From: Streptomyces sannanensis
GTDB lineage: Bacteria > Actinomycetota > Actinomycetes > Streptomycetales > Streptomycetaceae
Length of the DNA: 64,000 nucleotides
Assembly: GCF_039536205.1 (NCBI RefSeq)
Contig: NZ_BAAAYL010000001.1
Coordinates: 2,356,001-2,420,000 of the forward strand
Direction: 5' to 3'
The notes below the pieces were generated by a model. It was not told the DNA's origin, made no database searches, and saw only the letters and a list, made by a program, of their open reading frames with translations. A program made the position numbers and the translations under genes. Each line of letters opens with the position of its first letter. Within the stretch, counting starts at the first letter, position 1. This document shows, in pieces, positions 24,470 through 32,364 of the stretch.

Positions 24470-25486
24470 TCACCCGCCCTGGTGAGCCGCGTTCAGGCTG
24501 ACCGTGGTGCCGGTGGCCGCCGATTCCAGGACCGCCGCCGCGACCTCGACCGTACGCAGTCCCTGCCGGAGCGTGCAGATGTCGAGCGACTTGCCGAGCA
24601 CGGCGTCCCGGAAGAGCTCGTGCTCGACCAGGAGCGGCTCGCGCTTCGGGATCGCGTAGCGGATCATGTCGCCCTCGGCGACACCGCGGAAGGCCTGGAG
24701 CGCCTCCCACTCGGTGGCCTGGGCGGCGTTCGAGTGGAAGGTCAGGTCGGCGGTGAGGGTGTCCGCGATGAAGCAGCCCTTCTCACCGGTGACCGAGGTG
24801 AAGCGCTCCTTGAGCGGGCTCAGCCAGTTGACCAGGTGGTTGACCATGGTGTCGTCGGCGAGCTTGCCGACCGCGGCGACCATGTCCTCGTGCGGACGGC
24901 CGCTCTTGGAGACGGTGTGCGCCGCTATCGAGACGTACTGCTGGCCGGTCACCCAGGCGGTGAGGTCGATGTCATGGGTGGCGAGGTCCTTGACCACGCC
25001 GACATCGGCGATGCGGTGCGGGAACGGGCCCTGACGTCGGGTGACCACCTGGTACACGTCGCCCAGCTCGCCGGCCTCCAGGCGGGCGCGCAGGCTGCGC
25101 AGCGCCGGGTTGCAGCGCTCGATGTGTCCGACACCGGCCACCAGGCCGCGCGACTCGAACGCCTCCACCAGTCGGCGGGCGCCCTCGACGCTGTCCGCGA
25201 CGGGCTTCTCGACGAGCGCGTGCACTCCGGCCTCGGCCAGCTCGAGGCCGACCTCCTCGTGCAGGGCGGTCGGGCAGGCCACGACGGCGTAGTCGACACC
25301 GAGGCCGATCAGCTCCTCGACGGTGGACAGCACCGGTGCGCCGTGCGCCGCGCCGTGCTTGTCGCCCATCGGGTCCACGACACCGACGAGACGCACCCCG
25401 TCCAGGCTGTTGGCCAGTATGCGGGCGTGGTGGCGGCCCATCGAACCCAGGCCGATCAGCCCGGCTCGAAGCTCCCCAGTGGTCAC
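24470..25486 (-). CDS. wbpB: Gfo/Idh/MocA oxidoreductase, UDP-sugar 3-dehydrogenase (WbpB/GnnA type)
   Basis: 338 residues. N-terminal NAD-binding motif AGLIGLGSMGRHHARIL (residues 8-24), EKPVAD near 120 with the conserved lysine, GHIERCNPALRSLR near 144, and RRQGPFPHRIADVGVVKDLA followed by THDID near 185. This pattern matches UDP-N-acetylglucosamine 3-dehydrogenases and WbpB, which create the 3-keto group for the partner aminotransferase. The start ATG 25486 overlaps the stop of the aminotransferase gene (ATGA), a strong hint that the two act in sequence. The GT2 gene follows without a gap. Whether it prefers UDP-GlcNAc or the 6-oxidised sugar is not visible. Confidence 0.85.
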   Translation of the reverse strand: MTTGELRAGLIGLGSMGRHHARILANSLDGVRLVGVVDPMGDKHGAAHGAPVLSTVEELIGLGVDYAVVACPTALHEEVGLELAEAGVHALVEKPVADSVEGARRLVEAFESRGLVAGVGHIERCNPALRSLRARLEAGELGDVYQVVTRRQGPFPHRIADVGVVKDLATHDIDLTAWVTGQQYVSIAAHTVSKSGRPHEDMVAAVGKLADDTMVNHLVNWLSPLKERFTSVTGEKGCFIADTLTADLTFHSNAAQATEWEALQAFRGVAEGDMIRYAIPKREPLLVEHELFRDAVLGKSLDICTLRQGLRTVEVAAAVLESAATGTTVSLNAAHQGG

Positions 25487-26601
25487 TGAATCTCTCCCAG
25501 CTCGTTCACGGCGGTCACGATCCGCTCCAGGTCGCCCTCGGAGAGCGAGGGGTGCACAGGAAGGGAGACGACCTCGGCGGCCGCACGCTCGGTCTCCGGC
25601 AGGTCCCAGTTGCGGCCCGCCTTCTGGTCCGGCTCCCAGTACGGCTTCAGCCGGTGGATCGGGGTCGGGTAGTACACGGCGTTGCCGATGCCCGCCTCGG
25701 TGAGCTTCCGCATCGCGGCGTCCCGGTCACCCTGCACACGGACGGTGTACTGGTGGTAAACGTGGCGTGCACCTTCGGCGACCGACGGCGTGATGACATT
25801 CGGGGCCGAGATGTTCTCGCTGAGGTACGCGGCGTTGGCGATGCGCTGCTCGGTCCAGGCCGGGAGCTTCGACAGCTGGACCCGGCCGACGGCGGCGGCG
25901 ACATCCGTCAGACGCATGTTGGCGCCGACGATCTCGTTGGCGTAGCGCTGCTCCATGCCCTGGTTGCGCAGCAGGCGCAGGGTGCGGGCGATCTCGGCGT
26001 CACCCGTGGTGATCATGCCGCCCTCGAGGGAGTGCATGTTCTTGGTCGGGTAGAAGCTGAACGTACCGCCGGAGCCGAAGGCGCCGACCGGGGTGCCGTT
26101 CAGGGCGGCGGCGTGCGCCTGGCACGCGTCCTCGACGACGGCGAGCTTGTGCTTGTCGGCGATGGCCATGATCTTGTCCATCGCGGCCGGGTGACCGTAC
26201 AGGTGCACCGGCATGATCGCGGCCGTACGCGGCGTGATGGCCGCCTCAACCGCCGCCGGGTCCAGACAGAAGGTGCCCGGCTCGATGTCCGCGAAGACGA
26301 CGTCGGCGCCGACCAGGCGGACCGAGTTCGCGGAGGCGGCGAAGGAGAACGACGGGACGATGACCTCGTCGCCCGGGCCGATACCCAGAGCCAGCAGCAG
26401 CAGGTGCAGCGCGGAGGTGCCGGAGTTGACGGCCACGCAGTGGCGGCCCTGGACCAGCTCCGAGAAGCCCTCCTCGAAGGCGGCCACCTCGGGACCCTGC
26501 ACGACACGGCCCGATCGCAGCACGGCTACCGCGGCCTCGATCTCTTCTTCACCGATCACCGGCCGGGCCGCAGGGATCGGCTCCTTGTTGACGTTCGGCA
26601 T
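25483..26601 (-). CDS. wbpE: DegT/DnrJ/EryC1/StrS sugar aminotransferase (WbpE type)
   Basis: 372 residues, PLP-dependent transamination of a keto-sugar nucleotide. GTSALHLLLLALGIGPGDEV near 61-80 binds the cofactor phosphate, the Asp in VVEDACQAHAA is about residue 158, and the Schiff-base lysine is about residue 187 in FSFYPTKNMHSLEGG. NMRLTDVAAAVGRVQL and YYPTPIHRLKPY are also typical. The ATG start has AAGGAGG six bases upstream. It is first gene of a minus-strand operon (wbpE, wbpB, GT2, wbpA) and would install the 3-amino group later acetylated by the WbpD proteins. Confidence 0.92.
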   Translation of the reverse strand: MPNVNKEPIPAARPVIGEEEIEAAVAVLRSGRVVQGPEVAAFEEGFSELVQGRHCVAVNSGTSALHLLLLALGIGPGDEVIVPSFSFAASANSVRLVGADVVFADIEPGTFCLDPAAVEAAITPRTAAIMPVHLYGHPAAMDKIMAIADKHKLAVVEDACQAHAAALNGTPVGAFGSGGTFSFYPTKNMHSLEGGMITTGDAEIARTLRLLRNQGMEQRYANEIVGANMRLTDVAAAVGRVQLSKLPAWTEQRIANAAYLSENISAPNVITPSVAEGARHVYHQYTVRVQGDRDAAMRKLTEAGIGNAVYYPTPIHRLKPYWEPDQKAGRNWDLPETERAAAEVVSLPVHPSLSEGDLERIVTAVNELGEIQ

Positions 26602-26920
26602 GGACGTCCTCCTTGAACACCGCGATATCTCTATATGGCAGAGGTTCGGGATGCTGCGGACGTTTCACGAGGCCGCACCACCCCGCCGGCGCAATGCCGA
26701 CGCCCTACCGACGATTGCTGCGCAAGCTTCCCATATCTCCCCCGAGGGGCCGCTCACACAGGGTTCGAACCGGCTCTGTCCAGAACCGGCCCAGTCACCA
26801 CGGCGGGCTCCGTGCGGAGTCCGCACCAGGTAGAAACCGCCCGTCACATTATCAGGAGTCCCCTGGCAGAAATTTCGCGCGGTCCGCCGCTGCGACGCAA
26901 CCGGAAGGTCACAGAGGCGG
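26602..26920. other. Intergenic region between rne and the glycan operon
   Basis: About 320 bp without a gene. It contains the ribosome site and probable promoter of the wbpE operon at its left end and the 3' untranslated region of rne at its right end. A TTCGAA-containing stretch at about 26758-26790 looks superficially like a tRNA T-arm but has no supporting cloverleaf. This is the right junction of the island. Confidence 0.45.
26622..26638 (-). promoter_or_regulatory. Candidate promoter core of the wbpE operon
   Basis: On the minus strand, CCATATAGAGATATCG is a strongly A/T-rich island in 70 percent G+C DNA, about 20-35 bp before ATG 26601. TATAGA or TAGAGAT could serve as the -10 element. 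A -35 hexamer is not evident. Confidence 0.45.
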
Positions 26921-26945
26921 CCCGCCTCCGGGCTTCGGAGGCGGG
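26921..26945. terminator. Terminator downstream of rne
   Basis: CCCGCCTCCG and CGGAGGCGGG form a 10 bp perfect stem around GGCTT, 35 bp beyond the rne stop codon. Confidence 0.8.
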
Positions 26946-26979
26946 TCACCCCGGACTTCGGTTACGGACGAACGGTCCC

Positions 26980-29900
26980 TCAGTCCTCGGCGGAGGCCGA
27001 GACGGACGGGAGCGTCTGCTCCGCCGCCGCGGTCTTCTTCGAGGCCTTCTTGGCCGTCGTCTTCTTCGCCGCCGTCTTCTTGGCCGCCGTCTTCTTCACA
27101 GCCGCCTTCTTCGCCGTGGCCTTCTTGGCGGTCTTGCGAGCCGCCTTCTTGACCGCCGGCGCGGTCACCTCGGCCTCTGCTTCGGCCTCGGCCACCGGCC
27201 CGGTGGGCACCACGACGACGACACCCTCGGCCGCGTCCGCCGGAGCCCCGGCGGGTGCAGTGACCTTCCGGGTCACCCGGCGACGCGCCTGCGGCGCGGG
27301 AGCCTCGGCCACCTCGGCGACGGGCTCGACGGCCGACGTGGCGCCCGGCTCGGGCTCGGCCTCCACGGCCGGGACCGCGGGGGTCACCTGCTCGACGGCG
27401 GCCGTCCCGGCGGGGGCACCGGCCGGGGCCGACGCCCTGCGCGCGGCACGCCGACGGCCGAAGACCGGGGGACCCGCCTCCACGACCGGCTCGGGCTCGA
27501 CGGCGACCGGGGCCGACACCGGCTCGGCGACCTCGGTCACCGGCTCGGCGGTCACGGACTCCGTCTCCACCGGGGCACCGACCGGGGCCGACACCCTGCG
27601 GGTGGCACGACGGCGCACACGACCCGTGGGGGCCGCCTCCGGCTCCGGGGCCACCTCGGGGGCCACGACGGCCGGGGCCGCCTCCACCTCGATGACGGAC
27701 GGGGTCACTTCGGCGACAGCAGGCTGCGGCCGGGCCGGAGCGGACCCCTTGCGGGTCGCCCGGCGGCGGCCACGGCCACGCACCGCGGCCTCGGCCTCCG
27801 CGACGCTGCTGTACAGCTCCTCGTCGGGCTCGAAGGCGGGCGCTGGCAGAGCCACCGGAGCAACGGCCTCCGCCGCGACCTCGGCCTCCGTCTCCACCGG
27901 AGCCTCGAGCTCGGCCTCCACCGGGGCCTCGACCTCGGCCGGCGCCTCGTGCTCGTGCATGCCACGGCCGCGCTTCCTGGCACGCTTGGCGCCGCCGCCA
28001 CCAGCCATGGCCGGCTGCTCCATGTGCACGATCACACCGCGGCCGTTGCAGTGGACACAGGTCTCCGAGAACGACTCCAGCAGACCCTGGCCGACCCGCT
28101 TGCGGGTCATCTGCACCAGACCCAGCGAGGTGACCTCGGCCACCTGGTGCTTGGTGCGGTCCCGGCCCAGGCACTCCAGCAGCCGTCGCAGCACCAGGTC
28201 GCGGTTGGACTCCAGCACCATGTCGATGAAGTCGATGACAACGATGCCGCCCAGGTCACGCAGCCGCAGCTGGCGCACGATCTCTTCGGCGGCCTCCAGG
28301 TTGTTCCTGGTGACGGTCTCCTCGAGATTGCCGCCCTGACCGGTGAACTTGCCGGTGTTGACATCGACGACGACCATCGCCTCGGTCTTGTCGATCACCA
28401 GCGAGCCGCCGCTCGGCAGCCAGACCTTGCGGTCCAGCGCCTTCATCAGCTGCTCGTCGATGCGGTACGTCGCGAAGACGTCGACCTCGGAGGTCCACCT
28501 CGACAGCCGGTCCGACAGATCCGGGGCGACATGCGAGACGTACCCGTGGATCGTCTCCCACGCGTCGTCACCGCTGACGATGACCTTCGAGAAGTCCTCG
28601 TTGAAGATGTCGCGGACGACCCGGACGGTCATGTCCGGCTCGCCGTAGAGAAGGGTCGGAGCGTTGCCGTTCTTCGCCTTCTTCTGGATGTCCTCCCACT
28701 GCGCCTGCAGACGCTCGACATCGCGGCGCAGCTCGTCCTCGCTGGCGCCCTCCGCGGCGGTGCGCACGATGACGCCCGCGTCCTCGGGGACGATCTTCTT
28801 GAGGATGGTCTTCAGACGCGCGCGCTCGGTGTCGGGCAGCTTGCGGCTGATGCCGGTCATCGAGCCCTCGGGCACGTACACCAGGTAACGGCCGGGCAGC
28901 GAGACCTGGCTGGTGAGGCGAGCGCCCTTGTGGCCGATCGGGTCCTTCGTCACCTGGACGAGGACGGACTGGCCGGACTTCAGTGCGGACTCGATACGAC
29001 GCGGGCCGTTGGCCATGCCCAGCGCCTCGAAGTTGACCTCACCGGCGTACAGGACGGCATTGCGGCCCTTGCCGATGTCGACGAACGCGGCCTCCATCGA
29101 GGGCAGCACGTTCTGCACCTTGCCGAGGTACACGTTGCCGACGTACGACGTCGACTGCTCCTTGTTGACGTAGTGCTCGACGAGCACGTTGTCCTCGAGG
29201 ACACCGATCTGGGTGCGGTCGCCGTTCTGGCGGACGACCATCACCCGCTCGACGGCCTCACGGCGCGCCAGGAACTCCGCCTCGGTGATGATCGGAACAC
29301 GGCGACGGCCCTGCTCCCGGCCCTCACGGCGGCGCTGCTTCTTCGCCTCGAGACGGGTCGAGCCCTTGATGGACTGCACCTCGTCGGACGGCTCCGGCTT
29401 CGGGCGCGGCTCCCGGACCTTGACGACCGTACGGACACCGTCCTCGTCGGTCGCCTCGGCCTCGACGGCCTCTCCGCTGCGACGACGACGGCGACGACGG
29501 CGACGGCTGCCGGCCGTGTCGGCCTCGGCCTCGACGGCCTCCTCGGCGCCCTCCTCGACGTGGTCCTCCTCGGCCTCCTCCAGGGGCTCCTCGGCCTCGA
29601 CGCCCTCTGCCTCCTCGGCTTCCTCCGCCTCGGCGGCCTCGCCCCGGCGACGGCGACGGCCACCACGGCGACGGCGGCGCGAGGGGCGGTCCTCGTACTC
29701 CTCCGCCTCCTCCTCGGCCTGCTCCTCCTCGGCGAGCTCCTCGGCGGCCTCTTCGACGGCCTCCTTGAAGGCCCTCTCGACCGCCTGCGCGATCTCGGCG
29801 GTGGGCGCCTCGCCGCGGCGACGGCGGCGACGGCGCGCACCGGCCTGCGGCTCGACGACGGCCTCTTCCTCCACCGCCTCCTCTTCCTCGGCCTCCTCCG

Positions 29901-31224
29901 CCTCGGCGGCGGCAGCCACAGCGGCGGCAGCGGCGGTCTCCGGGGTCTGGAACACCGGCTCGGTGAAGACGGGCGCCTGGAATACGGCGACGGCGGGGCG
30001 CACCGCACGACGGCGCGTACCGGCCGGAGCCTCGGCCTCCTCGGCCACGCCCTCGGTCGCGGTCGGCTCACCCCTGAACTGCGGCCTGCTCGCGGCAGCG
30101 GTCACCCGGCGACGGGCACGGCCCCGCGGGACCTCCTCGGCCGGCTCGGCCACGACGGCCTCGGGCAGACCGTCGCCGATGGTGACGGCCTCCTCGGCCT
30201 CGACGGCCTGCGGCGCGGTCACGCCCCGGGTGGCACGGCGGCGTGTACGCCGAGCGGGCTCGGGGGTCTCCTCGACCACGGCCGCCTCGACGGTCTTCTC
30301 GGCCTCCGCGGCCTCTTCCGCCTCGACGACGGCTTCCGGCGCGGTCACGCCACGGGTGGCACGACGACGGGTAAGGCGTGCCGGGGCCTCCTCGACGGGC
30401 TCGGCCTCCACGGCCGGGGCCTCGACGGCCTCGACAACCACCTCGGCACCCGTCGGCGCACCCGCCGGCGCGGTCGCCCTGCGGGTGGCACGGCGGCGGG
30501 TACGGGCCGGAGCGGCAGCCTCCGGCGCGGCAACCGGCTCGACAGCCTCGGCGGCTTCCGCCGCAGGAGCCTCCACAGCCTTCTCCGCGGCCCCGGTCGC
30601 GGTGACACCGCGCGTCGCACGGCGACGGGTGCGGCGCACCGGCTCCTCGGTCTCCGCCACAGGAGCCTCGGCACCGCCGGCGGCGACCGCGGCTGCGGCG
30701 GCCGGCTCTACGGCCTCGGCCTGCGGCGCGGTCACCGTACGGGTGGCACGACGACGCGTGCGGCGAGCGGGCTCGACCGCCGCTTCCCCGGCCGGCGTCT
30801 CCTCGCCGGCCTCCACGGCCTGCGGCGCATCGGCGGGCGCGGTCGCCTTACGCGTCGCACGACGACGCGGACGGGCCGGAGCGGCCGCCTCGGGCTCCTC
30901 GGCAGCACCTGACGCCGCGGCCACAGCGGCCGGCTCAGCGGCCTCCACGGCCTGCGGCGCACCCGCCGGCGCGGTCGCCTTACGCGTCGCACGACGACGC
31001 GGACGGGCCGGAGCGGCCGCCTCCGCAACCTCCTCGACCGCGTTGGCACCCTCCGCGGCCGGTATGGCCGGCGTCATCAGTTCCACCGTCTCCACCTCCG
31101 GGGCGGCCGGCGAACCGGCAGGCCGAGAGGCCGCACGGCGCCTACGGCGCGGCGGCAGGGTGTCGCTGGGCGTGCTGTGTTCTTCGTTCCCCCCGGCAAC
31201 GCCGGGTTCGTTCGGCTCAAGCAT
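26980..31224 (-). CDS. rne: Ribonuclease E/G with long repetitive N- and C-terminal scaffolds
   Basis: 1414 residues from ATG 31224 (GGGAG ten bases upstream). The catalytic core lies at about residues 640-1080: S1 domain STSYVGNVYLGKVQNVLPSM, catalytic aspartates in VVVDVNTGKFTG (about 952) and VVIDFIDM (about 997), and the zinc-link CVHCNGRG (about 1056). The N-terminal 640 residues are acidic/alanine-rich with about eight copies of an arginine module such as RRTRRRATRGVTAP. Four more copies (for example VRRRATRRVSAPVGAP) follow the core. The last 60 residues are a lysine/alanine tail (KKTAAKKTAAKK) like histone or HU tails. The core-in-the-middle layout is that of streptomycete RNase ES. 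It processes rRNA and degrades mRNA. Confidence 0.95.
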   Translation of the reverse strand: MLEPNEPGVAGGNEEHSTPSDTLPPRRRRRAASRPAGSPAAPEVETVELMTPAIPAAEGANAVEEVAEAAAPARPRRRATRKATAPAGAPQAVEAAEPAAVAAASGAAEEPEAAAPARPRRRATRKATAPADAPQAVEAGEETPAGEAAVEPARRTRRRATRTVTAPQAEAVEPAAAAAVAAGGAEAPVAETEEPVRRTRRRATRGVTATGAAEKAVEAPAAEAAEAVEPVAAPEAAAPARTRRRATRRATAPAGAPTGAEVVVEAVEAPAVEAEPVEEAPARLTRRRATRGVTAPEAVVEAEEAAEAEKTVEAAVVEETPEPARRTRRRATRGVTAPQAVEAEEAVTIGDGLPEAVVAEPAEEVPRGRARRRVTAAASRPQFRGEPTATEGVAEEAEAPAGTRRRAVRPAVAVFQAPVFTEPVFQTPETAAAAAVAAAAEAEEAEEEEAVEEEAVVEPQAGARRRRRRRGEAPTAEIAQAVERAFKEAVEEAAEELAEEEQAEEEAEEYEDRPSRRRRRGGRRRRRGEAAEAEEAEEAEGVEAEEPLEEAEEDHVEEGAEEAVEAEADTAGSRRRRRRRRRSGEAVEAEATDEDGVRTVVKVREPRPKPEPSDEVQSIKGSTRLEAKKQRRREGREQGRRRVPIITEAEFLARREAVERVMVVRQNGDRTQIGVLEDNVLVEHYVNKEQSTSYVGNVYLGKVQNVLPSMEAAFVDIGKGRNAVLYAGEVNFEALGMANGPRRIESALKSGQSVLVQVTKDPIGHKGARLTSQVSLPGRYLVYVPEGSMTGISRKLPDTERARLKTILKKIVPEDAGVIVRTAAEGASEDELRRDVERLQAQWEDIQKKAKNGNAPTLLYGEPDMTVRVVRDIFNEDFSKVIVSGDDAWETIHGYVSHVAPDLSDRLSRWTSEVDVFATYRIDEQLMKALDRKVWLPSGGSLVIDKTEAMVVVDVNTGKFTGQGGNLEETVTRNNLEAAEEIVRQLRLRDLGGIVVIDFIDMVLESNRDLVLRRLLECLGRDRTKHQVAEVTSLGLVQMTRKRVGQGLLESFSETCVHCNGRGVIVHMEQPAMAGGGGAKRARKRGRGMHEHEAPAEVEAPVEAELEAPVETEAEVAAEAVAPVALPAPAFEPDEELYSSVAEAEAAVRGRGRRRATRKGSAPARPQPAVAEVTPSVIEVEAAPAVVAPEVAPEPEAAPTGRVRRRATRRVSAPVGAPVETESVTAEPVTEVAEPVSAPVAVEPEPVVEAGPPVFGRRRAARRASAPAGAPAGTAAVEQVTPAVPAVEAEPEPGATSAVEPVAEVAEAPAPQARRRVTRKVTAPAGAPADAAEGVVVVVPTGPVAEAEAEAEVTAPAVKKAARKTAKKATAKKAAVKKTAAKKTAAKKTTAKKASKKTAAAEQTLPSVSASAED

Positions 31225-31458
31225 GCGGGCGTATCTCCCGTCACGCTCCCGGGCGCCGAGCCTCTGTCCGGTCCGGCCGCGGCCCGCGTGATGAGCGCGG
31301 CCCGGCCGTCCGGGGCGCGGGCGCCGCACGGGAGCTGTATGTCTGGCTCGCCGGTTCCGTACGCGATGTACGCACGGCCTGGCGAAAGTCTCCTGGTCTG
31401 TGCGCGGCCGGACCCAGGTGGCTCCCGAGTGCCAGGGCCGCGCATTCGACGACCGTCC

Positions 31459-32238
31459 CTACGCGGCGGGACCTTCCGGCGCCGTCGCGGCGGCGGACCC
31501 GGCGGCCGTGGGTGGAGCGGCCGGGGCTGCCTCGCGGTCGGGCGCGAGCGGGTCGGTCACCGTGCCGGACTCCTCGTCGAAGAGCCCCTGCGCCAGCCTG
31601 GTCACCGCTGCGGGGACCGGCGGCGCCAGGTCGGCCACAGCTCGGAGACCGGACAGGACGTCGTCGGGTCGAACGGCAGGTGTCACGTGCCGAACAACCA
31701 GCCGCAGTATCGCACAGGGCCCGTCCCCCGGCCTATCAGACTGTGGACGAAGCGCCTCCAAATTCGCTACGGCCCCACGCGCGTCGAACTTCCGGATGCC
31801 GTTCTTGGTGCGGCGTTCAACCTCGATTGTCTCGGCGGCGAGGAACGCTCCGACGGCACGCTCGGCGTCCGCGGGCTCCACTCCTTCGAGCCGCAGCTCC
31901 CACACGGATGCGGTCAGCCGATCGGCGAGTCCGGACGTACGGGCCTCGACGGCGTCCGTGATGTCGAGCCCGTCGGGCAGCGACTCGTCGAGCAGCTTGC
32001 GCAGCGTCCCGGGGTCCCGGGACTCGGTGAGAGCGATCTCCAGATACTCGGCCTCGCTGCCCGTACCCGTGGGTGCGGCGTTGGCGTACGACACCTTCGG
32101 GTGCGGCGTGAAGCCCGCCGAGTACGCCATGGGCACCTCGGCGCGGCGCAGCGCACGCTCGAAGGCGCGCTGGAAGTCACGGTGGCTGGTGAACCGGAGG
32201 CGGCCGCGCTTGGTGTAGCGCAGTCGGATGCGCTGCAC
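31459..32238 (-). CDS. DUF2344 / TIGR03936 radical-SAM-associated protein
   Basis: 259 residues. It begins MQRIRLRYTKRGRLRFTSHR and has AYSAGFTPHPKVSYANAAPTG, the two signature blocks of the domain that in many bacteria is fused to the C-terminus of a TIGR03960 radical SAM protein. Here the partner is encoded separately at 34575-36509 with two genes in between. The C-terminal 50 residues are a low-complexity alanine/proline tail. A 234 bp gap without a gene separates it from rne. The exact reaction is unknown; tRNA or ribosome-linked modification has been suggested for the family because of its constant proximity to rne, rplU and rpmA. Confidence 0.85.
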   Translation of the reverse strand: MQRIRLRYTKRGRLRFTSHRDFQRAFERALRRAEVPMAYSAGFTPHPKVSYANAAPTGTGSEAEYLEIALTESRDPGTLRKLLDESLPDGLDITDAVEARTSGLADRLTASVWELRLEGVEPADAERAVGAFLAAETIEVERRTKNGIRKFDARGAVANLEALRPQSDRPGDGPCAILRLVVRHVTPAVRPDDVLSGLRAVADLAPPVPAAVTRLAQGLFDEESGTVTDPLAPDREAAPAAPPTAAGSAAATAPEGPAA

Positions 32239-32364
32239 CGCGGGTGCGGGCGGCGGGCCTTCGGGCTGTCGCTTGCCCAGTGGTTCTTCTCCTCGGTGCG
32301 GGGCGGGCGCGGTGGCGCGCCGCTCTCGGGCGTAGTGATGGCCCCTGGCGGCGTCCCGTCCGGC

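Noticed and set aside
26740..26830. Possible tRNA or tRNA 3' end as an attachment site (GGGTTCGAACC)
   Set aside because: The flanking bases do not form a T-stem, acceptor stem or anticodon arm on either strand, and no integrase is nearby.
26635..30912. A 1425-codon plus-strand open frame opposite rne
   Set aside because: It is the antisense shadow of the arginine/alanine-rich repeats of rne; its translation is low-complexity Leu/Arg/Gly and has no start signal or family resemblance.
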